Under the pieces are notes generated by a model that was given only the letters and a program-made list of their open reading frames with translations, did no database searches and had not been told where the DNA came from. A DNA stretch of 64,000 nucleotides from Trifolium pratense (Eukaryota; Streptophyta; Magnoliopsida; Fabales; Fabaceae). The DNA is taken from assembly GCF_020283565.1 (NCBI RefSeq), contig NC_060065.1:58379489-58443488 (forward strand), read 5' to 3'. Below, piece after piece: positions 24,033 through 37,400 of this stretch; the first letter of the stretch is position 1, and the number at the start of each line of letters is the position of its first letter. The position numbers and the translations under genes were made by a program.

Positions 24033-25475
24033 TTTTTAACCCTATAAAAAAATTCACATTGAGCTTTTGGTTTTTTGTCCATATAAAAAATATCACATGC
24101 TTTCATCCCTAAAAATATGTGAATTTGTTGTAAGAAAATCACTTAATTTATGATAATTAATTTAATTTTGAGAAGTTTCATTTTAATAACTTTTAATAAT
24201 ATAATTTTTACAACTTCACTATATCGAAACGTTTATTTTATTAATTGTGACTTGCATGTAACCGATTTTTTTTTAAGTTGCATTTAAGAATATATGTAAA
24301 CGTTTATTTTAATAATTAAGACTTGCAGTTAGCCGACACATTTTTTATTTCACATTTTTTTTTGGTTACCCACATTTAAATATATATATCGAATAATTTA
24401 TTTTATTAATTATAATTTATTTGTAACGACTAATAATGTCTTATGTCTTCTTTATTATTATTATTGAAACAGTTAAATTATAAATTAATATTTTTTTTAT
24501 AACCGACAAAAATATAATGTAAATAAACATCGAATACTTTTTATTTAATTAAATATTTTGTGGAAGTATTTCACTTGTGATTAAAATAGTAAATTTTAAT
24601 GGTTTTTTCTTAACATAAATGAATTAATTGTCGAATGCATACAAAAGAGAATGCATGACAGACCATCATTTTAGGGATTTTTATTGTTATATATATGATG
24701 ATTGGATTCAAAACATTATGTTATGTTAGGCTATTCTTTTATTCAAATTCAATTCTCTGGCTCCAAAATTTTCAATCCATAAGGTTGAGTTTGGATTAAG
24801 GGCGAAATTATGATATGCTCATTTGGTAGTGGTGTCTGTCTACTAATTTCAATTTTTTTTTGATGTATTTTAACCTATATCTCAAGTTATCTACATACTT
24901 TAAAATACATTACACCAAATCAAATCATAAAAATGATGGTATGTCATAGTTGTGCATGTCGAACAACTAATTTCCTCACTGGTAGATGTTTGATGCAGAC
25001 TGAGGATGGATTCTACAACAAAATTATCTTCATAGTCACTGCTCAAGAGTGCTATCCAACAAGATGTTTTATATAAGGAACAAAAATATTGCCGCAAAAT
25101 TTAGTCACATGACCGACACCAATTTTTTTATTTTTTTTCTTCTACAGAACGACAAAATCTTTTATCGTAATACTTGCTATGATTTAACTGTTTATACGCT
25201 AGTTAAATGTAACTGCACAAAATTCAACGGAAAATATGAATTTAAGAAATTTACATTATGGTTGTCAAAAAAAAAAGAAATTTACATTATGTACATAACT
25301 AGTAGCAAGTAGCAAATGAAGTGCACCGTTTATCTTCCTGAAAAGAATATCATCATCCCTAACTTCACAAAAATTGGTTAGTCTGGGATCTAGATTCCTT
25401 ACAGTTAGAGATTCCATGCAACCAACAAGTTCGGATCCACAAGCTCAATGCACCATGTTCCCAAGTTCTGACCCG
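24033..25475. other. Intergenic AT-rich DNA
   Basis: No gene, domain or clear transposon terminus was found. The part nearest 25475 should contain the 3' UTR of MED33A (minus strand); I could not fix its end. Confidence 0.6.
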
Positions 25476-28400
25476 TTAAAATACATTTTGGCTAATCATT
25501 TCAGCTACCTCACCCATGAGGCTTGTCCCTCTGATTTCTAATAATTGCAGAGCCAAGTCGTCTTCATTCAACTGTCTTAATCCCATGCTCACTCTCTTCA
25601 ACATGGCTACATCAAGTTCCTCAATCCACAGCGGTGTGCAACTCACCATCAAGCTCATAAACCCGGACACATAGGCACGCCAAGTTGCACAATCACAGCG
25701 AAGTGAAATTTTCCCATCTAGAGCATTTGCAAGAAATTCTAGATGAATCCCAATAACCTTTGGTCGTCGTTTAGATGCTGTTGATGAAGAGTCAATACCC
25801 CAAGCAAATGTCCCACTAAGTACAGCAAAACATGCCAGAGCATAACCTCTAAGAATGGCAACCACAACCCTAGATTCTCCCGCTTCCTGCTCCAACCCTT
25901 GTGCTGATAAAAACCATGAAGGTAAAGTTTCTGTTATCAAAGATTGAATCAAACTAGTGCCACCAGATATCCAAAGAAAAGAAGCCCCAAGAAGGGCAGC
26001 ATGCTTGACACGTGTCATCGATGCAGCAAGCGAAACTTGTCCGTATCTCATTCCATATTTAGTCTTCTTTAGCTTGTGCGCTTCATTGTTGGGCAACCCA
26101 TCACTTGCTATATCTCTAACCAAAAGCATTAGAAGAGATACAATTTCTTCTGTCAAGAACATAGCATCTCTAATAGACCTGTAAACTCGCAAGTAGAGAA
26201 TTCCAGGAGCAACTGGAGAGATCCCTCCTAAGAAGTGAGAACCAAATCCATGACCAAGGAGGGCGCCAACACCACCATTGTTATAAATACAGGAAGAACC
26301 AAGCCCAAGAGTAGACATAAAGCAACTTTTTAGGAGCTGAACTACAGCATCCCTGCTATGGTGGAAGACAGTTCCAGAAGCAGAGAATACAAAAAAGTCA
26401 CTCCAACGCTTCACCTTCTGAGCCCACAAAGAACCTACAATGGGCATGCAAGGCCAGGGGCAACCAGCAGAAAGGTTGATCAAAGAAGGGCCAATCAAAA
26501 CAAGAAAGCGCTCAGAAGATTTATCAAGTTTATAGGTTATTGTGAGACTTAGAAAAGCCGCCAAAGGCAAAGGAAGTGTAGCTGGAGCATTCCCATCTGC
26601 TTGCAACAGTTCAAAATGTAGTGTCAACAGATTGATACTGTAAACCTTGTCCATATAAATATATAATGTAAACAAATCAGTCTACAAAAAAATAGCATGT
26701 GCATTCAGTAACAAAGAAGTATGGATATTTCCAGGTCAATCATAAATCTGGTTGTTAATTGAGACTTGAGAGTTTATCATCACCCAAAAATTACAGGTCA
26801 GAAGAAAAAAAAATTATGGGAAGGTCAAGAGAATTATGAATATGTAAAACACATAAAAGTTAGTTGGCCTACAGAATGAAAATGATATAAATGCAGCAAG
26901 TATCATCTAAGAAAGTGAATTTGCAAACCTATTGCGAGGCTTGGGACATCAACACCCGTGGCTGCCAGAATTTTTTTGATTTGTTGCTCGACAATGGATA
27001 AATTCGCAGCAGGACTGGGCCAATCAGTTCCATTCATAAAAGCTGGTTTCCATACACCACGTGTTACTTCAGCTGATAAATAGCTTACAATGGTTGCCAA
27101 AGATGCCGGAAGAAAATCAGCAATATCTTTTAGACCTGAGATAAGAAGCAAGCACATAGACTTACCATTAAGCAAAAAATTTCAAAAACAAATAATTGGT
27201 TACCAAAGGAACTTGTTTCTGCAACCACAAAGGTCCCCAAAGGAACTAAGGTACAATTGATAAAATCATGTTTCCGTGTTTGTGCATTTAATCGGTTCTT
27301 CGTTTTTGCATTTTTGCGCTGCTTAGTTTTTGTGTTTCTGCATTTCTGGATTGTTTTTACCCAGTTTCACTAATTTGTTGGAAATGGTTTATGTGAAATG
27401 CAATAGAAAAAAAATAAGGAAAGAAAGTGAGAGAAGGGAAACATGGTGGTCCCATGAAGTAGCCAAGAGGAAATTGGTTTTGGGACTGAAAGAAAGACTG
27501 CAAAATGCAAATAGTTTCATGCTGTGTTTTTATGACTTTTTTTTGGTACTGTGCTGATCACTGGTCACTGACTGTTTTTATGACCTTTGTTTTTGTACTG
27601 TGCTGATCACTGACTGAAAGAAGTAGCCAAGACAAATTGTCTTAATATGGTCTTGCTTATAATTGTAGGTTCTGCCATCACTGGTCCAATTGGTAGTGTG
27701 CTGATCTGTGGTCTAGGATTGCAACCTTGCAAGTTATGCTAACGCTATTGTTTAAGTTATTTTGTTTCTTCTATTTGATGTTGTCCCAGGTTTGTTTTAA
27801 GTTGAACATTTTTAGAAGTTACTGAGGATAGCTTGTAAGTTCTTAATTTCTCAAATTTGATGTTGTCCAAAATTTGATTTTCTGATCTTGAAAATCTGAA
27901 ACAATGATGGGTAATCAGCTTTTGATTGGCTTTATGGAGGTTGAATTCTACTGCTCATGATGATTTTGATGTTTAATTGTTGTCTTTGGAGAAGAATTAA
28001 TAAAATAGTGTAATTTTGGAGTAGAAATAAAGGTTAAAAAAATATAAATTCAGTTCTTTAAAACTCCAAATACACGGCTCAAAAAATAAAAACAGTTCAC
28101 TTTCCATAAAAAACAGCTCGGTTCCTAAAAGGTTAACAGTTCAGTTTTGCAAAGAAAAAACAGTTCAGTTCGAAAATACAGAACCGGTTCACCGAACCTT
28201 AACAACAGTTTGGTTTGGCTCCGGAAGAACCATTAATGAGTTCAGTTTTTCCGAACCATGTCGGTTCAGTTTTCTTCCTAAACCAATCCATGAACAGTCC
28301 CGGTACCCTCTATCTTTTACATTTTGTTAATAATTATTAAATATCAACACATTTCATGAATTCCAAACCATTAATGGTTCAGTTTTTCCGAACCATTGTC

Positions 28401-31400
28401 ACGGTCCGGTTCAGTTTTCTTCCTAAACCAAGCCATGAACAGTCCCAGTACCCTCTATCTTTTACATTTTGTTAATAATTATTAAATATCAACACATTTC
28501 ATGAATTCCTACACTACACCTTTACCCCACAATCAAATCAAATGGAAATGCACATACCATAAATCCTATATTATGAAACCCTAAATCTCAACAAGGAATA
28601 TTCCAACATTAAAATGAGAAAAACAATACTTTATTTAGAAAATACTAATCCAAGTAAATGAGTAGAAAGGCTGTCATCAGAATTTGGTATCAAAATATCT
28701 TTGGTTTTAGAAAATATTTATATTCAGCCTTTTCACTGTCTTAGTTATTCCAAGGATATCTTTATTCCATAGTTCCGACATTCTTTAGTTTAAATTTTAA
28801 AGCATGAAAGGCTCAATACAATCCTGAGATAATTCTTAATGATACATAATGATAATGCAAAATAAAACATGAGGAAACTGGGCAAACCTGTAGCCAATTC
28901 ACGGGGACTGAGTCTTCCGTGAGCACAAGCTGTAAGTGCAGCATCAAGAACAAATGGAGCTGCTTCAAGGATATCCCATGCTGGCACTTTGAGTTTCACC
29001 AAAGCGTCTTCCAATGAAGAACCGGAAGAGTTGCTGTTTCCTGAAGTTGAAGATGTCAATGATTGATCACTTTTATTTATTTTCTTGCACATCATGCTTA
29101 GGAGTGCATCAACAATCTGAAGAACAGGCCCTCCAGGAACAAGAGCACATCGAGTTGATGCAAGACATTCTTGATGTTGTTGATACCACGTGCTCAATTT
29201 TGGAAAGGAATCCATAAATACAGGCTCTGAAGAAAAACTTATCATTTTTGAAATTCTTCTGCTTTTTATTCTATCTCTTGGTGATTTCCCAAAGGATGCT
29301 AACATACTATTCCGAACCAATAAAAGGTACTCAGGACCCAACTGTGATCCTAATGCTGGAGTTGCTGCACCTCCCATCACATGTTCAACAGGTGGATGAT
29401 TAAACCGCCATAATCTCAGCAGGAGAACAAATGCATTAGAGAACACTGCATGATAAGAGAGCTTTTCACCAGTTGCAGAAGTCCATGAGACACTAGGAAC
29501 ACATGATCCAAAAGCCTCACATATTGGCATTAGTGCAGCAGCAAGTAGTGGAACCTGAAAAAAGATGGTAAAACGAATTCACAAAATCAGGAAATAGTGA
29601 AGTGAATTGAAGATGCAAGCTTTAATTGTGCATGTACAAGTATGTGGTAGAATACAGAGTTTATAAAATTTGAACATACCGCACCATGTAGGGAGAAAAT
29701 GTGAACACTATCTACAGGTGAAATTCCAACTAGAAGGACATTCAAAAATGGAGCATAGCTAATCAAATGGTTTTCAGTCCCAGAGTATTTAGTAGGAACC
29801 GGAGGAGAAAGCAATTTTATGATGAAAAAAACGACGTGTTCCTGCAAACAAAGACAGTCGTTATAATCATGAAAGGAAAGAAAAAAATTAGAAAAAGGAG
29901 CATAGAGACAAGAAATGAGCTAGACAAGGTTTTCATATTATGAGAAAGTGAGATCACCTGCACATTCCACCCACGTACTAGAGATGCCCCACAAAGAACG
30001 GTAGCTGCAGATATCTTTTCTTCATCTGAGCCATTGATTGCAAATTCAAAAATTTTCTCAATCTCTGCTAAGCTTCCATCAAATTCAAAAGCTTAAAATT
30101 CAGTTGCATTACTAACAATATAAAAAATAGAGCATTGATACACACAATTTCAGGAAAAAGAAAGGGGAAACTGAAGGCAGATATTAGGAAAAACTACAAC
30201 CAATTAGACAGTTGCCATTTTCAAACATAGAAATCTCTATCAATGCATGTCTGGTGAAAATGTCTAATTTGGCTTAGAAACAAGTAATATCTCTTCATTT
30301 CCAGATGAAACAAGTCACTTTATCCCAGATTTATAGGACAAGGTGCTATGCAAAACCTTTTCAATATTAGTTATGGTATATATTATCTATGATACCTAAA
30401 TACAAATTCTATATAATATTTTACCTATCACATTACCTTATCATTGTCTTAAATAGAAGCACTGAGCATTTTTTTTTTTCCTTTTTAAAAAGTATTTATT
30501 GAAGAAAAGAGAAATACAGAAGTAATAAGATCAGGAATTCTCCTAGCAGCAACTAAAAAAAGAAACAGGAGAACGCCCGAGCATCAGCTTAAAAGAGTGA
30601 TCCAGTTCCACTGAATATCCAACAAAAAACCACTTTGGAAACAAAAAAGACATGCATATGTTCATAAAACCACAATGAAATAGGGAAAAGATTCAAGCCA
30701 AAATAAGATTTGCATTAGTAATATATAATATAGTAATATTGTATCTCCCAGGTCGATGGATGTGGTTTTTAGGAGGATTGGTTTTGCCATCCAAAAAGGT
30801 TTAGCGGCGCAGCTTGTTGCCCGCCTACTTTTCATCTAGGAAGCACCGACACCTCTATGATTAGGCGTGTCGCGGTGTCCGACACGTGTCCGTGTTCGAC
30901 ACTCGTATGACACTCCTCCGACACGTGTCGGATAGCTCATATCGGTGTCGGAAAAAATTCAATTTTTCCTTTAGTTTGACACTCCTTTGATCGGTGTCCG
31001 ATACCTGTAAAACACTCGTATGACACGTGTCGGACAAGTGTCCCAAAAATAATTATTTTTTCTCTACTTATACTCTCCTTATGCACATATTAGACATATC
31101 TACAAGAGTTAAAGATGTGTAGAAACAACAACATTGAATTATTGATCAATGAGGAATTTAAGACATTACATTTTGATTACGATATTTTTAGTTTTTTCGA
31201 TTGTAGATGGATAAATAAAGGTAAAATACTATCATATCTTGTTTTAAATTTTTTTTTAAAAAAATAACTTGCTCTAATTAGATTTACATGTATATATTTT
31301 GATTCTCAATTTATATGTTTTATAAATATGTAGCGGTGTCGGTGTCCTATATTTTTTACATTAGCGGTGTCGCGGTGTCCGTGTCCGTATCGTGTCGCGG

Positions 31401-34400
31401 TGTCCGTGTTGGAGTCCGTGCTTCATTGCCTTTCATCCGTGTAAGAATGGCCCAATACATATGATAGAGACTTAGATGAGGAAGTGAGCCTTGACTTTGA
31501 CCCAAAGCCTAAGGTGTGGAGAATATACACAAGGAAGTGTGGAAAGGGAATACAAGAATGATGCGTGGTAGTAAGAGTGCATGAGGTAGTAGTTACTAGT
31601 TACTATATAATAGGAAAGAGGGAGAAAGAATAAGGTATCTAGAATTCTGTTAGAAGAGTGGGGTCACCATCTTGGTGATTGAGGGAGCCTATGAGCTTTT
31701 GGGACTGATAGACAGTTCTACCAGTTTGTTACCATTACTATTGTATTTTCTGTTATCTGTAGTTGCTTTTCCACCCAATACAATCACAGTTTTTCATCAT
31801 TTTCTTTCATTATTATTAGTATTTCTGTTTGAGAACCCATCAATTGGTCCGACCTATCGGATCAAAACCACACCGCACCAGTGATTGTAGATGCCACGAC
31901 AACCTAAGATGGGAGAAAGGATTGAAGCATTGGAAAAGCAGATGGGAGATAGGAAATCAAAGTTGCAAGCTTTAGTTCAACAAATGAAACAACGGAGCTT
32001 GATTCTAAGTGACTTGAGCAAACAGATCGGCCAGAAAGAGACATCGTAGGAAAGTGAGACGTCAGTTGGAGATAACTAACAGTGAATCGCGTCTCTCCGG
32101 AAAGAAGGTGAAGTATGCAGCGAAAGAGATAGATTATGGATCACTGCAGAATCTATCAGAGCAATTAGATCGAAAATTTCCGCGACAACTAAGGGTGACA
32201 CCATCATTCACGAAGAACCACACGACTGTGGTTGATGTGCTAGAAGAGAATCACGACGAGTCAAATAACAAAGAGGATTCAATGTGGAAAGTGAACGAGG
32301 CATCTAATGGTACCGAGAAGAATTTCAACGCATGTGTCCAATCGGGAAAGTCAGAGATGAGGAAGTCACCAAGCACGAAGGATGAGAGACAACGTGCACA
32401 TAGAGTGGACTTGTGACCGCCGTCGAAACCACAAGACATGGAGGTTGAGAGGTGCAACGTGGAGGTCATCCGTGGAACATTAGTTAACTGTTAACCTGTG
32501 AAAGTCCTTTCATGGCGAGAGCCACCGGAGGCGCCAGATGCGTTCTCACCGACTGGAAACCTATCGGCGACGGCCCCTTCACAACCAGAACCGTCGGTCG
32601 TTGTATCGCTTGTGGTGGCCATGGGGTTTCTGCGGAATGAACAAACTAACAACAATTTGGAGTCAAAACCCGGCCCGGTTGAAAAATGAAGATAGGAGGG
32701 CAAATTTTTCATTTTGTAAGTTAGGCCGAAACTTAGAAATAATGGGACTGACCCAATTAGATGATCTCATATCAGTACAGGGTCCAAGTGTTTTGGGTCT
32801 TATTCAAGACAAACCCTTGTTCATAAAAAAAAAAAAAACAAAAAGGCAAACCCTTTAAGAATTACTTGAAAGGGTGCACGCAGAAGATATCAAAATAAAA
32901 ATATTAACAAAACACAAAATCAGCAACAATGGAAGCACGGAAGAAAAATCTTCTTTGAACACAAGGTCCCCACTACAAGAATCTCCAGGTAAGGTTGTAT
33001 AGCTGCTTAAATCCAGTTCAGAGTTGGGAATCGGATTGCTGAATTTGCCGCCATGGAGAATGGAAGAGATGTTGCGCATCACAAAGAAGAAAGTGTTTCT
33101 CAAGACTTTTGAGGAGAGATATCCTTCACCTCCATACCAAGTAAGAAATGACATGTTTGTTGAGCATGACTTAGGTTTTCATGTGGTTTTGGTATTAAGT
33201 TCAATAAGTTTCTTAGCTTTGAATGATAGTAGAAGTTTTGGAAGGGAAGCAACTACAATGCCTGAGGAATTTTCATTAATCTTTAGAAGACTTTTAGCTT
33301 AATTTGGTGCAACCTCTTAAAGAAGAGAAACGAAGTTGTGAGCAAAACAAAAAAGGTTAGTGGGTCAGTTGGATCAAAACTTAAGCCTTCAGGGCCTGAT
33401 CCAAATTTATGACGGGGATCCAAAATGTATACTTCTGGATTCAACTCCATTAGATCAGATGCAAGGCCAACTACCTGGGAATATGAAGACACGGAATAAT
33501 AGGGTTGTTGATGTTTGCAGGTGGAATAGAAATGGAGGGATGTTACCATTTTCAACGATTTGGAACTCCTTGATCAATGAGTTTGCACAACAAGGGATGT
33601 GTGTGGAAGTTTTTAAATACTTTAGGAGTATAAGGTTGCTGGTGCCGATATGTTCAAGAATTCTCATGAGGTTGTTCATAGCATGTATTGATCCACTGTT
33701 GCCAAATGGGAAGGAGATGAATAGGTATGGAGTGAGATTTTTTGTTGATATGAATGATTGGTTGGCAACTACTTTGGGCGAGATACTTATCCAATTTTGG
33801 AATACATGGATGGGGAGTTTGGACGAAATGAAGACTGAGTTTCCTTTTGGAATTATGTTATTGGGTGCATTCCGACAATGGGGCCCAGGAGAACTCAATT
33901 TCCTATGGCAGCTACAACTTGCGACTATTGCTGGAATGGCTTACTTATGTTTCATGGATTGTTCAACTTTGTATTTGATAGACTAAGTTTTGATGGATGC
34001 AAATTTCAACCTTGAGGACAAGGTTGTTTTGAAGGGGTGGGTATTGATAGAGACTTAGATGAGGAAGTGAGCCTTGACTTTGACCCTAAGCCTGAGGTGT
34101 GGACTGGAGAGTATACACAAGGAAGCATGGAAAGGGAATAAAAGAATGATCACCTGGTAGTCAGAGTGCATGAGGTGCATGAGGTAGTAGTTACTATATT
34201 ATAGGAAGGAGGGAGAGAGAATAGGGTATCTAGAATTCTGTTAGAAGATTGGGGTCACCATCTTGGTGATTGAGGGAGCCTATGAGCTTTTGGGACTGAT
34301 AGACACTTCTATCAGTTTGTTACCATTACTATTGTATTTTCTGTTATCTGTAGTTGCTTTTCCATCCAATGCAATCACAGTTTTCCATCATTTTATTTCA

Positions 34401-37400
34401 TTATTATTATTATTACTTCCATTTGAGAACCCATCAACATAATACACAGAACTGGACAAAAGGGTAATGAAACCATGGACATTAGACAAGAAACCGCAAA
34501 CCTTTCTTTTAAGAACGGTACACATGACAACATGGTGTTGTCCAATATATATTGCTGCGAGATGATTACTGTATAATAAATTGGTGGGTGCTGAGACAAG
34601 TCTGGAGATCAACTTAGGGAGTAAGAGAGAGTAAAGACAATAGAAAGGAGGGTGATCTTCAGGTCTAAATGAACTAGGAGTGATAAGGAATTCCTTTAAA
34701 AAATTGAATCTTGATTATCGGTTATAGACTTATAGCCTTAAAACATTTACTTCATATACGAGAGAAGTTATGAGAAAATAAGTTAACTATCCAATTATAA
34801 ATCCTAAAGAAAAAAAAGTATAATCTTGTTCGTTTAGAGTAACTGTAGTAAAAGGATATACAATCCTACAATGAAAAGCCCAAAATACTGGCAAGTCACG
34901 ATATTGATAAACTAAGAGTGATCTAAGTGAGCAGAGTGAATGGAAGCAACCAAGGGGTATTATTATGAACTACAAATTTGGAATGCCCAAAGTTACACCA
35001 AGGGTTTCTAATGGAATTTATAATGCAACTTAATCGATTTAAAAGATAGAAGCTTTAAAGTCAAGCACAAGTTAAAAATTCCAAGGAAAGAACACAGCCA
35101 AGAGGTGGGAGCTGTATAGAAGAGGAAGGTAAAAGATAAATAGAAAAACTAGGCCAGATAATATTGAATAATTTTCATCGCTGTTACTTTTCCATGTAGG
35201 AAGAGCAACTATCACAAAGAGCGCATGTGGCATATTAAGGAAACAATGATATATGAGGCAGCAGCATACCTGGAAGCAGGAGTTGCGACTAAGGCATTAA
35301 CCAATGGAGGAGTTAACGGTGAACCCTGCATCAATGATGACCAGCTAAGCAAATGGTTAGGAATACTACGAGGCAGTTGATTGCAAGGTGCACCCACATA
35401 ACCAGGCCAAAAATAAGCAGAGGTATCGATCAGATGTCTCGCAATACAAGCCTCAATAATCAGATGCCATAGGTTACCAGCTGCAACGAATCATAAAAGA
35501 GGCATAATTAGGAGAGCCCAAGACTAACATGAAAAGATCACCATCCGAGAGCAAATCAACAGAAGAAAACAGAAAACCAGATCATTGACAAAAAAAAATT
35601 ATTAAATTAAATGGATCGAGACTAAATTGGAAATGATAAACAATTCAAGACTAAAATTATGATGGCCAAGATAATGACAGAGATAAGGATCAGGTCATCT
35701 GCCCCAGAAATTTTATTAAGAAATACTTACCAGGATAAATGAATGTGTACATATACTAGGTAGTAGGGACCATATTAACTATTTGAACTCAAGAGCCAGG
35801 AGTAGGCCCACACTGTTCTTGGTATGAAGTTTCCTTACATAATAGTTATAATTGGATGAAATTTGTTTTGAATTCGTCCTAAAACCATTCATTCATTTAA
35901 ATTTTACGCCCCCAACATTTTAATTACATTCTTCCCGTATCTGAACATATCATCTAGTGCAAATAATGACTGGAGTTCCTTCTGTAACTGACACTTAGAT
36001 ATTCACAAAAGCAAACACTTACAACAGTTTGTGGGCAAGTCATTCACATTCATATATTCCAAATATCCACTATGTCCCGTTACAAACATGATAGCCTTGG
36101 CAGCAGCCTGATTAGCTACCCAAATAACCGGTTGAGGTGGATTGAGTAAATCCTGATAGTCACCCAATAACTGTAAACTTGTAACCAATTCCCCACAACG
36201 CTTTCCCATAGCCGGCTTGTCCTTCCTTTGATTCGTAGGGCTACGCTCAGCTTCTTCAATCAGTTCACCTTCCTCTTCTTCAATAAGATTAGTAACCACA
36301 AGGGTCGTAATGCACAATAACATACACAAGCAGGTATCAAGGCGAGGTACAGGACCCTCACTAGGATCCCTCTCCTAAAAGAACAGGAAAATGAATATGT
36401 TAAGTCTCAAAAAGAGCTAATAGAATCCAACAGTGTGCAAGCTATCAGTGTCCCTAACTCAAATTTAGTCAAGAAGCAGTAGATCTGACAGCGAAAACAG
36501 AGAATGTAAAGGACACAACATTTTCACTCATTTTTATGGCTGAAATTCTGCATTTGACAGCACCTTACACATTTGTAAGCTCATCAAACAGTTTTTGGGA
36601 CATAAATGAGCCAGAAGCCCAGAAGAGGTTTTAGTTAATCAATTGCCTGAAATGGGTTGTTTCTTACCCGTTGAACCAGTCGCAGTGCAGCAATCCATAA
36701 ACCTAAAAATGTATTGTGCCATGCAGTACCATTAATAGCTTGTAAAGCCTTCACCAGCCCTGCAAGCGATAAATGAAAAAGAAAAGGAAAAAAAAAAGAA
36801 GGTTATGTATTAGTTGTGAATGGGCATATTAAAAAAAATGAAGGCAGAGAGAGTAAGTAACCAGTAAGAAGTTCAACAGTGGCAGCCATGACATGATGAG
36901 CATCCATTGCATCCTCCAGTATTAGATCAATGGGAAGCCAAAGTGAACTATCATTATGAGATTGGACCGCACTTGCACTAGCACTTGCAGCCAACATTGA
37001 ACTCAGCTTCATCTTCTTCTTCTTCTTCTTCTTATTATTATTATTATTAGGTTCACAAGACATAGGCCAGTTCGATTTTAAATTCAAAGGAAAAAATGAA
37101 TCTGGAGATAAATGTTTCAAGCTCCTCAAAATCAAGGAGTTTGCCGCAAGCTGCTCAAGTTCATCAACGAAAGCTCCCCAATGCGTTGACCTACAAATAA
37201 ATAAATAGTTAAATAATAAATATACTAGAAATTAAGAAAGGAAAAACGAATTAGTAAGTGAGTTACTACATACATGTTTCGTTGAACTAAGGAGAGGATC
37301 CTTGAAGTGAGTTTGTGATGAAGAAAGCGCGCAATGAATTGAATTGCGGTTGCGGTATTTTTAGCGTGCAGGTGGTGGGGGTTATTCAATTCCATAGTGA

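Larger units (their letters stand above)
31462..34436 (+). mobile_element. Non-autonomous LTR retrotransposon in MED33A intron 5
   Basis: Two LTRs (31462-31842, 381 bp; 34045-34436, 392 bp), both TGATAGAGAC...CCCATCA, are bounded by a perfect 5-bp target duplication ACATA (31457-31461, 34437-34441). Directly after the 5' LTR is a TTGGTCCGACC primer-site candidate, and before the 3' LTR a polypurine tract (GAAGGGGTGGG, 34031-34041). The interior is only 2.2 kb. It lies antisense to MED33A between exons 5 and 6. Confidence 0.93.

Noticed and set aside
33455..33898. 147-codon minus-strand frame in the intron 5 element
   Set aside because: Antisense to the element and to a longer plus-strand frame; no domain recognised.
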